Assembly (NCBI GenBank): GCA_020629335.1
Contig: JAHDDN010000031.1
Span: 1 to 14,951 of the forward strand
Direction of reading: 5' to 3'
DNA length: 14,951 nucleotides
Source: Chitinophagales bacterium
GTDB taxonomy: Bacteria > Bacteroidota > Bacteroidia > Chitinophagales > UBA2359
The notes below the pieces were generated by a model. It was not told where the DNA came from. It saw only the letters and a program-made list of their open reading frames with translations, and did no database searches. Shown here piece after piece: positions 7,913 through 14,951 of the stretch. The number at the start of each line of letters is the position of its first letter. The first letter of the stretch is position 1. A program made the translations under genes and the position numbers.

Positions 7913-8809
7913 TTATGCAATTTCTTCTGCTGTAGATGCTTTCCATAAGGCGTACCAGTCGGTAGCGTCTATATTTATTCCTAATGCTTTTTTATAGCTT
8001 GCTAAGCGCTCTATTTTGGTACTGCCTATGACTGGCTGAATATTAGCTGGATGGCGAAGTAGCCAAGCTAATAGTATTTCACCTAAGGAGGCATTGTATT
8101 TTTCTTTTAATGGAGCAGCGGTTTCGTTGATACGATAGCTTTTGTCATTATCTAATGGATCAAATACGACTCCGCCTCCAAAGGGTGACCATGCTTGTGG
8201 ACTAATACCATGACGGAGACATTGGTCGAGTGTTCCATCTGTGAAGCTATCTAATTTTGTGATAGATATTTCTACTTGATTAGTGGCTAATGGCGTAAAG
8301 CTATTGAGCATTTCGAATTGTGATGGGCTAAAGTTAGACACGCCAAAAGAGCGAATTTTTCCGCTTGTTTTAAGGCTGCTTACTGCTTCGGCGATTTCTG
8401 CTGGATGCATCAAAAAATCAGGACGATGCAATAGCAACATATCAATGTAATCAGTTTCTAGCTCTTTTAATGATTGATCAACTGAAGCTTTTATATGGGC
8501 GACACTGGAGTCGTAAGATTTGATGAGATGTTGTGGTCTTTGGTCACATACTCTGCGTATTCCACATTTGGTGATGAGTTGGATTTTTTCTCTTAGTGCT
8601 GGTTGGGCCTTGAGTACTTTCCCAAAGTCATTTTCGGTGGTGTAGTCGCCGTATATATCGGCATGATCGAAGGTGGTGAAGCCTTGCTCTATGGCTGCTT
8701 GAATAAATTCTTCTAGTTGGGTGGTATTGAATTGTGCCCCCCAAAGGCCGAGTCTCATGCATCCTATAATGATGCGGGAGAGTGAAGGGGAAGTAGTGTT
8801 ATTTTGCAT
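7913..8809 (-). CDS. Aldo/keto reductase, YdhF-like
   Basis: An NADPH-dependent (by family) cytoplasmic oxidoreductase that reduces aldehydes or ketones on a TIM barrel. From the ATG at 8809-8807 it has 298 residues, the length of E. coli YdhF as I recall it. The catalytic tetrad is visible: D48 and Y53 (FDHADIYGDY), K81 (LITKCG) and H128 (LLLHRPD). The segment GKIRSFGVSNF is the usual family signature region, and GSTKIERL near residue 262 lies in the cofactor-binding end. The frame stays open to an ATG at 8872, but that start would add 21 unconserved residues and run through the operator-like repeats at 8831-8874. The inner ATG follows an A-rich AAAAAATAAAA leader typical of the phylum, so it is preferred. 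It is the first gene of a probable operon. A plausible role is reducing an aldehyde made by the monooxygenase next to it (inference). Confidence 0.9.
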   Translation of the reverse strand: MQNNTTSPSLSRIIIGCMRLGLWGAQFNTTQLEEFIQAAIEQGFTTFDHADIYGDYTTENDFGKVLKAQPALREKIQLITKCGIRRVCDQRPQHLIKSYDSSVAHIKASVDQSLKELETDYIDMLLLHRPDFLMHPAEIAEAVSSLKTSGKIRSFGVSNFSPSQFEMLNSFTPLATNQVEISITKLDSFTDGTLDQCLRHGISPQAWSPFGGGVVFDPLDNDKSYRINETAAPLKEKYNASLGEILLAWLLRHPANIQPVIGSTKIERLASYKKALGINIDATDWYALWKASTAEEIA

Positions 8810-8830
8810 TTTTATTTTTTGGATATTACA

Positions 8831-8874
8831 GTATGTTAGTGATTCGTCTACTAACGTACTTATTACTAACATAC
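8831..8874 (-). promoter_or_regulatory. Operator-like cluster of three 10-bp repeats before the reductase gene
   Basis: GTATGTTAGT (8831-8840) and its exact reverse complement ACTAACATAC (8865-8874) form a 10-bp inverted repeat with a 24-base centre. A third copy with one change, ACTAACGTAC (8850-8859), lies between them. The cluster begins 22 bases upstream of the preferred start codon, as expected for a repressor or activator site controlling the reductase-monooxygenase-symporter operon. No regulator gene is adjacent, so the binding protein is unknown. Confidence 0.55.
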
Positions 8875-8887
8875 CAAGATACTAAAG

Positions 8888-9040
8888 TTGGCTTAGGGAT
8901 GGCAGCGGTATGTGGCGGCCATGCTGTGACATAGGGCGCTTAGTGATGCGCAGGCTCCAATAAGAGACAAGCAGCACTTAGCAGACTTGGAGCAGCATAG
9001 CCACATAAGAGCGTACAGCCCGACCCGAAGGGGAAGCCCC
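8888..9040 (+). repeat. Dispersed intergenic repeat, copy B (short form)
   Basis: The second copy of the element seen at 4422-4661, in opposite orientation. It shares both ends (TTGGCTTAGGGATGG and GGAAGCCCC) and the inner block at 8996-9024. The middle (about 8919-8995) is poorly conserved apart from short words such as CGCAGGCT and AGACAAG. It is richer in GC than the flanking genes. Open frames are short and unlike any protein I know. The pair bracket the reductase-monooxygenase-symporter operon, but no transposase or target-site duplication was seen. Confidence 0.72.
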
Positions 9041-9176
9041 AATTGAGTTCAAGATAAAAAAAAATATTGATAGACTTAAAAAGGGGGGCGCCTGACAACA
9101 AAATCTCTATTTTTAGTCGCCAAAATATATGCTAAAAAGTTATGATTGAAGGAGGATAAGGGAAGCTTAGGGGCAT
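9041..9176. other. Non-coding stretch, nothing recognised
   Basis: About 135 bases between dispersed repeat copy B and the terminator hairpin. A G-run with GGCGCC lies at 9083-9092, and a purine-rich stretch GAAGGAGGATAAGGG lies at 9148-9162. The latter resembles a ribosome binding site, but no start codon lies at a workable distance after it. No gene was found on either strand. Confidence 0.4.
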
Positions 9177-9233
9177 AAAAAAAAGTGAACGATTTGGAAC
9201 ACTTACGAGAGTTACAAATGATTCGTTCACTTT
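9177..9233 (-). terminator. Long structured hairpin with U-tract, probable terminator of the 9424-11238 gene
   Basis: AAAGTGAACGA (9182-9192) and TCGTTCACTTT (9223-9233) are perfect 11-bp arms. Inside them TTTG/CAAA, AAC/GTT and CT/AG continue the pairing around a TACG loop, with small mismatches and one 4-base bulge. On the minus strand the GC-containing stem runs into eight U's (A-run 9177-9184). This fits an intrinsic terminator about 190 bases past the stop of the secreted-protein gene. The elaborate stem could also be a structured RNA or the end of a small mobile element. Confidence 0.6.
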
Positions 9234-9423
9234 ACCTAAAACTTAATTTAAAAAAGAAAAATTTTTATTTTTTTTTGAAAAACGGCAGGGATAAATGCTG
9301 GAAGCCTCTTTGCCCAACATCGAATAACTCCCTAAACAGATACTCCCCACCTAATTTTCTTATTCTCTTAGACGATTTTGGTTCTCAAGAATTGAATAAA
9401 AATTAGGATAATGTTAAGGTCCA
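9234..9423. other. Non-coding 3' flank of the secreted-protein gene
   Basis: AT-rich sequence with long A and T runs at 9246-9284. A 9-bp inverted repeat, CCTAATTTT (9350-9358) with AAAATTAGG (9397-9405), has a 38-base centre. A plus-strand frame through this region would have to start at a GTG inside the terminator stem and gives a low-complexity Lys/Phe/Asn-rich product, so I treat it as non-coding. Confidence 0.4.
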
Positions 9424-11238
9424 TTAATGTAATATTATTCTTTGGACGACTGTTTTTTGATTGTTAGTAATTCGTAGAAAGAAAACTCCTTTAGTAGAGT
9501 GATCTTTCATTGTGAGTCGGTATTGCGGACCGTTAAACACATCTTCTGTCAGGAGTTGGCCATTGATATTTAGTACTTCAATTTTGCTTTCTCCTTGAAC
9601 TTCGTCTAATTCAATAAAGCACACATCTTCACTTGGGTTAGGGTAGACTTTAACTTGCATGGATTGCTTATTGGTTAAAATTCCCTTTTCGGCATTACTG
9701 AATTCTTCTGAAGTGTAAGCTGCTATTGGAGCATTTTGTAGCATTTGGTTGATCGTGCTATTGACATTGCTTGTTTTGTTACTGCAACTCCAGCTTAATC
9801 TACCAGGCAATTGGTACAAGCTATATTCGGAATAACATTCACCTCCTTCGCAAAGCATATTACCATCGCAATCATACAGATTAGCTTTTGCTCCCCAAGC
9901 ACAGCCTGCTGTATTAGGATAAGCGGGATCAACATAGAAGAAAGAGTAAACTCCATCAGAGTAATGGAAAATTCTATCGACATGGCAGCAATCGCTATTA
10001 TTGATTAAATCTTCCATCCAGAAGAGTTCTTCTACTGGATCGCTTTCGTAGCAATTTGATTCGCATTTATAGTATAAGCCGCTATTGTTGTAGCTCCAAA
10101 GACTGAGATTATAGTAGCAGTTATTATTACTTTCATTTGAGCAGACTAACTCACCATGACAATCATACACTCTTGCTTGGGTAGTTTGTGGACAGCCGTA
10201 TAAGTAAGATGGAGAGATATAGTATAGTATTTCTCCTTCGTTATTTTCATAGTATAAAACGGAGTTGGCTGTACAGCAATCGCTATCTGCTATTATTTCG
10301 TCTAACCAACTTAAGTCTAATGCTTCGCAAGGCTGAGCAACTGCTTGTTCTTCACAAGAACCAGGTAGCCAAGCCATTCCTACGCATTCCGCTAAACAAG
10401 GATTTAAGTAAGTAGAGCCGTCCCCACCACATACAGGATTTGGCGTATCATCACAACCACAAGGTCCTATTGAACCTGGAGCGCATTCCCAAATTAATTG
10501 GGCATCAATATAGTAAGCTAAGTTATAATTTTGGTAGCAATTTGTTCCGTTGTTACTAGTGCAAACTTGATTACCATATTGGTCATAAAGGCGTGCTGCA
10601 CCACCACCACATGAATAGTTATTGGAAGGTTGTACATAATAATAGGCTGTACCTGCTGTTTGATAACGATATACTTTTTCACTATCGCAACAGCCGCCTT
10701 CATCCAAGACTTCTACCAGCCAAGCAGGATAACTTTCTCCTGCTCCAGCATAGGCTGTTTCTTCATTTCCTGTTTCTTCAAAATCGACTGGTGCAGGAGG
10801 ATCACAATTTTCAATGCTAACATCGAAAACGATTTCTTTTATTTCTCCTACCTCAATGATGAATGTCGGATATACTCCTTCGCTATTAGGTAATACTTCA
10901 GGTAATTCTAATCCATATGGAGGATAGTAAGCTCCCATAATAGTAGGGCCTGAGCTACTTGGAGAAGGATCAGGCCCTAATACAACTTCATATTCTGCAT
11001 AAATAAAGGTGTATGAAGTGGTACTTTGAGGAGAAACATAAGTGTGGTCACAGTCACCAATAGAGCACTCCAGACCAGAAAGTGGTGTCCAGTCATAAAG
11101 TATATTTTGCTTGTTAGGATCTAATAATACACTTTCTCCTTCACAAATTGAATATTGCATATTTTGAGCTTGAAGGCTACCTATGCTAATACAAAGTATC
11201 CAAATGGATATAAGTAGAATTTGAGAAGATCGTTTCAT
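9424..11238 (-). CDS. Secreted T9SS-sorted protein with three eight-cysteine repeats and a Kazal-type module
   Basis: A 604-residue exported protein. Residues 1-25 are a signal peptide (cleavage near LQAQ). Residues about 28-80 carry the Bacteroidota ICEGESVLL...TTSYTF element. Three related cysteine-rich domains follow: W173-C252, C304-C392 and C396-C485. Their shared pattern is WL-x2-I-x5-CC, IYxY, YxxP, C, ARLYDC-x-G-xxxC, NCY, LxWxC. Between the first two lies a Kazal-type module (C260-C295, six Cys, core NPVCGGDGSTYLNPC), the fold of many serine-protease inhibitors. Residues about 528-604 are a T9SS sorting domain starting VYPNPSEDV and ending in a basic tail. The first domain lacks both the leading Cys and the Cys of YDC (YDQ here). 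It has the same architecture as the product of 11645-13318, 406 bp upstream, so the two are ancient tandem duplicates. Likely surface-bound or released; function unknown, protease inhibition possible for the Kazal part. Confidence 0.88.
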   Translation of the reverse strand: MKRSSQILLISIWILCISIGSLQAQNMQYSICEGESVLLDPNKQNILYDWTPLSGLECSIGDCDHTYVSPQSTTSYTFIYAEYEVVLGPDPSPSSSGPTIMGAYYPPYGLELPEVLPNSEGVYPTFIIEVGEIKEIVFDVSIENCDPPAPVDFEETGNEETAYAGAGESYPAWLVEVLDEGGCCDSEKVYRYQTAGTAYYYVQPSNNYSCGGGAARLYDQYGNQVCTSNNGTNCYQNYNLAYYIDAQLIWECAPGSIGPCGCDDTPNPVCGGDGSTYLNPCLAECVGMAWLPGSCEEQAVAQPCEALDLSWLDEIIADSDCCTANSVLYYENNEGEILYYISPSYLYGCPQTTQARVYDCHGELVCSNESNNNCYYNLSLWSYNNSGLYYKCESNCYESDPVEELFWMEDLINNSDCCHVDRIFHYSDGVYSFFYVDPAYPNTAGCAWGAKANLYDCDGNMLCEGGECYSEYSLYQLPGRLSWSCSNKTSNVNSTINQMLQNAPIAAYTSEEFSNAEKGILTNKQSMQVKVYPNPSEDVCFIELDEVQGESKIEVLNINGQLLTEDVFNGPQYRLTMKDHSTKGVFFLRITNNQKTVVQRIILH

Positions 11239-11580
11239 AGAAAAAGGTAGTTAGTAGTCAATTAATTGTTAGTAGCTGTTTTAGTCTGAATCTAAAAGAT
11301 ATTCAAAAGTGTGTGGTTTAAACAAGCCATTATGGCCACTTATTAAATGAATTGGGTGAGAGTAAAGTTATATAAAATTAATTAATTTAGTTCATCTTTG
11401 GACAGATATTGTTTGCAAAACACATATTATTAATATAAAAATTCATAAAATAAATTAAAACAATTAATTAGAAATTACGTAAATATCGGAATTGAAAGTG
11501 ACAAATGACGAGTTATGCGTATTACAGGCGGTATTTAAGCATTTTGTTAATAAATAAAGGCATAAATTGGTTTTTGGGGG
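11239..11580. other. Intergenic region upstream of the 9424-11238 gene
   Basis: About 340 bases, very AT-rich, between the gene start and the terminator of the upstream paralogue. It must contain this gene's own promoter, because a strong terminator separates the two genes, but no -33/-7 pair with good spacing stands out. GTTAGTAG occurs twice with an 18-base period (11250-11257 and 11268-11275), just before the start codon. No coding frame was seen. Confidence 0.4.
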
Positions 11581-11627
11581 TATAAAAAAGAAAAGCCCGA
11601 CTATCTTTCTTTGATAGTCGGGCTTTT
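11581..11627 (-). terminator. Strong intrinsic terminator of the 11645-13318 gene
   Basis: A perfect 15-bp stem (AAAAGCCCGACTATC, 11591-11605, with GATAGTCGGGCTTTT, 11613-11627) has a 7-base loop and lies 17 bases past the stop codon. On the minus strand it is followed by a T-rich run (TTTTCTTTTTTATA). It should end the transcript before the downstream paralogue, making the two secreted-protein genes separate units. Confidence 0.92.
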
Positions 11628-11644
11628 GGTAAAATAATTGAATT

Positions 11645-13318
<1,674 letters not shown>

Positions 13319-13659
13319 AACGGTGGTTATTTAATATTTTTTAAATTTCTATAATAAGATTCAATAACTGTACCAATAGCAGCTTCAGTAATTTAAAAGA
13401 ATCAATAAATATTTAAATATTTCCCATAATAAAATAAAAAGTGCCACTCACTTTTTCTCATAGTTTACTTTAACATCTTCGTCTTATTCGATTAGTTATT
13501 AGGCGTTTATCTCTCCATTCAAAATCGTGGATAAGTTTATGAGCTTTTTTTTGAAAGGACTGTAAAACAATCACTTAGGTCTTATATACGCCTTCATTAA
13601 GTGTACACTATAAGATACAATGATGTCGTTTTTTTAATTATTCATGTTACTACAAAAAT
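13319..13659. other. Divergent intergenic region between the secreted-protein gene and the MarR gene
   Basis: About 340 AT-rich bases with no gene. It contains an 8-bp hairpin with a 5-base loop, AAAAAGTG (13436-13443) and CACTTTTT (13449-13456), which has A and T runs in terminator style. A 10-bp palindrome AGTGTACACT lies at 13600-13609. The promoter for the minus-strand secreted-protein gene should lie here but is not recognisable by eye. Confidence 0.45.
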
Positions 13660-13679
13660 AAAGTTGTATATACAACTTT
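13660..13679. promoter_or_regulatory. MarR operator, copy 1 (perfect 20-bp palindrome)
   Basis: AAAGTTGTATATACAACTTT is a perfect palindrome ending 19 bases before the MarR start codon. An identical 20-mer lies at 14145-14164. Size and symmetry fit a dimeric winged-helix MarR protein. It overlaps the presumed -33 element, so binding should block RNA polymerase (autorepression, inferred). Confidence 0.85.
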
Positions 13680-13694
13680 TATAGTTTAACTTTG
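13664..13694 (+). promoter_or_regulatory. Bacteroidota-type promoter of the MarR gene
   Basis: TAACTTTG at 13687-13694 matches the Bacteroidota -7 consensus TAnnTTTG exactly. TTG at 13664-13666 lies about 20 bases upstream as a -33 element and falls inside the palindrome. Transcription would then start at or within a few bases of the ATG at 13699, implying a leaderless or nearly leaderless mRNA. Confidence 0.6.
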
Positions 13695-13698
13695 TATC

Positions 13699-14121
13699 AT
13701 GGAAATCCAAAAAGACTTTCCCATATTAGACAGATGCCGACCAAGTACTTGTATTGGCGGTAAGATGATGAGGTGTAATCGATTGGTAGCACAGATATTT
13801 AGAAAGCACCTAAAGCCATTTGACTTAACCAATAGCCAATTAAGTACCTTGTTTATCATTGCTAAAAAACAAGGGGTGAGCCAACAAGAACTAGCTAGTA
13901 TGTTGGTGATGGAAAAATCTACTGTGAGCCGAAATTTAAAGCGCTTATTTGATAAAGAATATGTTTTCAAAGAAGCCAAACAAATTCATATCACTACTAA
14001 TGGTAAAGTCTTTTTAGAGGAGGTCATACCTGTTTGGGAGGACGCTATGAAAGAGGTAACTACTATGCTTCAATCAGAAGGTGTAGAAGCACTTGATTTA
14101 GTCTTGAGCAGATTGAGATAA
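13699..14121 (+). CDS. MarR-family transcriptional regulator with N-terminal cysteines
   Basis: A 140-residue winged-helix DNA-binding protein, normal length for MarR, acting as a cytoplasmic dimer. The helix-turn-helix lies at about residues 48-82 (TNSQLSTLFIIAKKQ, then SQQELASMLVMEKSTVSRNLKRL). The wing follows (about 83-103, ending HITTNGKVFLEE). Three cysteines sit near the N-terminus (C13, C18, C26, in CRPSTCIGGKMMRC), where related regulators can sense oxidants or metals. That role is inference here. Start: ATG 13699 keeps the cysteine segment, but it lies only five bases after the presumed -7 element, so a leaderless transcript or a start at M23/M24 must be considered. Identical palindromes before this gene and the next point to autoregulation and co-control of the membrane protein 56 bp downstream. 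Confidence 0.9.
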   Translation: MEIQKDFPILDRCRPSTCIGGKMMRCNRLVAQIFRKHLKPFDLTNSQLSTLFIIAKKQGVSQQELASMLVMEKSTVSRNLKRLFDKEYVFKEAKQIHITTNGKVFLEEVIPVWEDAMKEVTTMLQSEGVEALDLVLSRLR

Positions 14122-14144
14122 TAATACCAATATTTTTTAACCCA

Positions 14145-14164
14145 AAAGTTGTATATACAACTTT
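14145..14164. promoter_or_regulatory. MarR operator, copy 2 (identical 20-bp palindrome)
   Basis: The same 20-mer as at 13660-13679 lies in the 56-bp gap between the MarR gene and the membrane-protein gene, ending 13 bases before the next ATG. No good -7 element follows it. It may act on an internal promoter or block read-through from the first promoter. Confidence 0.85.
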
Positions 14165-14177
14165 AAAAACTCAACAA

Positions 14178-14918
14178 ATGTTAGAATTAGGATTCATCGG
14201 ACTCAGCATTATAGTGATCATTCTATTAGTCTTAGGCTATAGGCATATCTTAAATAATAGTGGGGTAGAGGCAGCCATTGCTGATAGAAAATGGAAAATA
14301 GCCCTCTTTGCTTTTATCGCTTGGATACTATATAGCTTTGGATTAAGCTTGACAGGTATATTAGAGAATTACGAATTGCCTCCTCGCTTTCCAATCTTCT
14401 TAATAATACCTGCTTTTGTTATACTCCTCAGTTTCTTATATCGCCACCGAAATAATGATGCCTTTTTGGAGGCCATTCCTCCTTCTTGGCTAATTTATTT
14501 TCAAAGCTTTAGAATAGGGGTAGAATCTTTATTTATAGCCGCAGTAGCTGTTGGTTATTTGCATCCCGAAGTTACCTTAGAGGGCTATAATTTTGATATG
14601 TTTGTTGGGCTGACGGCTCCTATAGTTGCCTATTTAGTTTTCAATAAAGGGGTGCTGTCACTTAAAGCCGCCTTAATATGGAATTACGCAGGTTTAGCTA
14701 TTTTAGGCTCTGTAGTATTGTTGTTCATTACAACAACATTTATTCCTTCTTTATGGGGTAGCAGCACCTCTTTAGCACCAATAGAAATGGTGATGTTCCC
14801 TTATAATTTAGTGGCCGCTTTCTTAATGCCAGTGGCGGTATTTATTCATCTTTTATCTATCCTCCAACTTAGAAAAATATTGGCCAAATCTAATTCTTTG
14901 GAGAGTGGATTAGTATAA
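14178..14918 (+). CDS. Seven-helix integral membrane protein of unknown function
   Basis: A 246-residue polytopic inner-membrane protein. Hydrophobic segments lie at about residues 4-22, 41-61, 72-88, 108-127, 139-155, 165-187 and 207-229. Loop motifs that look constrained include ELPPRFPIF (66-74), YFQSFRIGVE (107-116), LEGYNFDMFVGL (134-145), PSLWG (190-194) and MFPYNL (206-211). I recall similar unnamed Bacteroidota proteins, but no function is known to me. No catalytic or transport motif is evident. The gene follows the MarR gene in the same direction behind a copy of the same operator, so it is probably the main regulated target. A product that responds to the same stress or ligand as the regulator is likely (inference). 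The start is supported by a helix beginning right after MLELG. Confidence 0.82.
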   Translation: MLELGFIGLSIIVIILLVLGYRHILNNSGVEAAIADRKWKIALFAFIAWILYSFGLSLTGILENYELPPRFPIFLIIPAFVILLSFLYRHRNNDAFLEAIPPSWLIYFQSFRIGVESLFIAAVAVGYLHPEVTLEGYNFDMFVGLTAPIVAYLVFNKGVLSLKAALIWNYAGLAILGSVVLLFITTTFIPSLWGSSTSLAPIEMVMFPYNLVAAFLMPVAVFIHLLSILQLRKILAKSNSLESGLV

Positions 14919-14921
14919 TTT

Positions 14922-14936
14922 GGGCGCATCCCGCCC
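14922..14936 (+). terminator. Weak hairpin after the membrane-protein gene
   Basis: GGGCG (14922-14926) and CGCCC (14932-14936) form a GC-rich 5-bp stem with a 5-base loop, starting 3 bases after the stop codon. The following ATTAGGC is not a proper U-tract, so termination here is uncertain. The window ends 15 bases later. Confidence 0.3.
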
Positions 14937-14951
14937 CATTAGGCATAAATT

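Noticed and set aside
8810..8872. A longer start for the aldo/keto reductase at 8872
   Set aside because: The extension runs through the operator-like repeats, is not reductase-like, and the inner ATG gives the normal family length and an A-rich leader.
4422..9040. A composite transposon bounded by the inverted repeats
   Set aside because: There is no transposase, the copies are diverged and unequal, and no target-site duplication was seen. Kept only as a low-certainty rearrangement idea.
9148..9162. A strong Shine-Dalgarno-like stretch (GGAGG)
   Set aside because: No start codon lies within a usable distance, and other genes here do not use such sites.
9182..9233. An integron attC site
   Set aside because: The arms do not carry the RYYYAAC/GTTRRRY core sites at the expected places, and there is no integrase or cassette array.
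9185..9406. A 73-codon plus-strand frame after dispersed repeat copy B
   Set aside because: It would start at a GTG inside the terminator stem, crosses homopolymer A/T runs and gives a low-complexity product with no recognisable motif.
13686..13979. A 97-codon minus-strand frame opposite the MarR gene
   Set aside because: It overlaps a convincing MarR helix-turn-helix on the plus strand and shows no domain of its own.

Overview
The window looks like a piece of a Bacteroidota chromosome, most likely from the Saprospiria (class-level placement is inference). The DNA is AT-rich. Starts follow A-rich leaders without clear Shine-Dalgarno sequences, and one promoter fits the Bacteroidota -33/-7 pattern. 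Two secreted proteins end in the type IX secretion (T9SS) sorting domain with its 'YPNPS' motif. A very large modular amidase carries CUB, FN3 and dockerin-like modules, as is common in marine and freshwater Saprospiria-type bacteria.

Layout, left to right. Positions 1-63 (minus) hold only the signal peptide of a gene that leaves the window. Positions 208-4272 (minus) encode a 1354-residue secreted zinc amidase followed by a strong terminator hairpin. Positions 4273-5032 have no gene. They hold a diverged dispersed repeat and a tandem array whose two full 101-bp copies are identical. Positions 5033-8809 (minus) form a probable three-gene operon: YdhF-type aldo/keto reductase, SsuD-type flavin monooxygenase, then an SGLT-type sodium/solute symporter, with a cluster of 10-bp operator-like repeats in front. 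Positions 8888-9040 hold a second, inverted copy of the dispersed repeat, followed by more non-coding sequence and a long hairpin with a U-tract. Positions 9424-11238 and 11645-13318 (minus) encode two paralogous secreted proteins. Each has three copies of an approximately 80-90-residue eight-cysteine domain, and the first also has a Kazal-type module. Positions 13699-14918 (plus) encode a cysteine-containing MarR regulator and a seven-helix membrane protein. An identical perfect 20-bp palindrome sits just before each of these two genes.

How the parts work together. The MarR gene and the membrane-protein gene look like a self-contained unit, with the regulator binding both palindromes. The reductase/monooxygenase/symporter set suggests uptake and oxidation of a small organic substrate that the sequence does not reveal. 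The two eight-cysteine proteins and the amidase are exported and probably act at or outside the cell surface. The least familiar element is the six-copy eight-cysteine domain: cysteine loss across its copies points to one specific disulfide pair.
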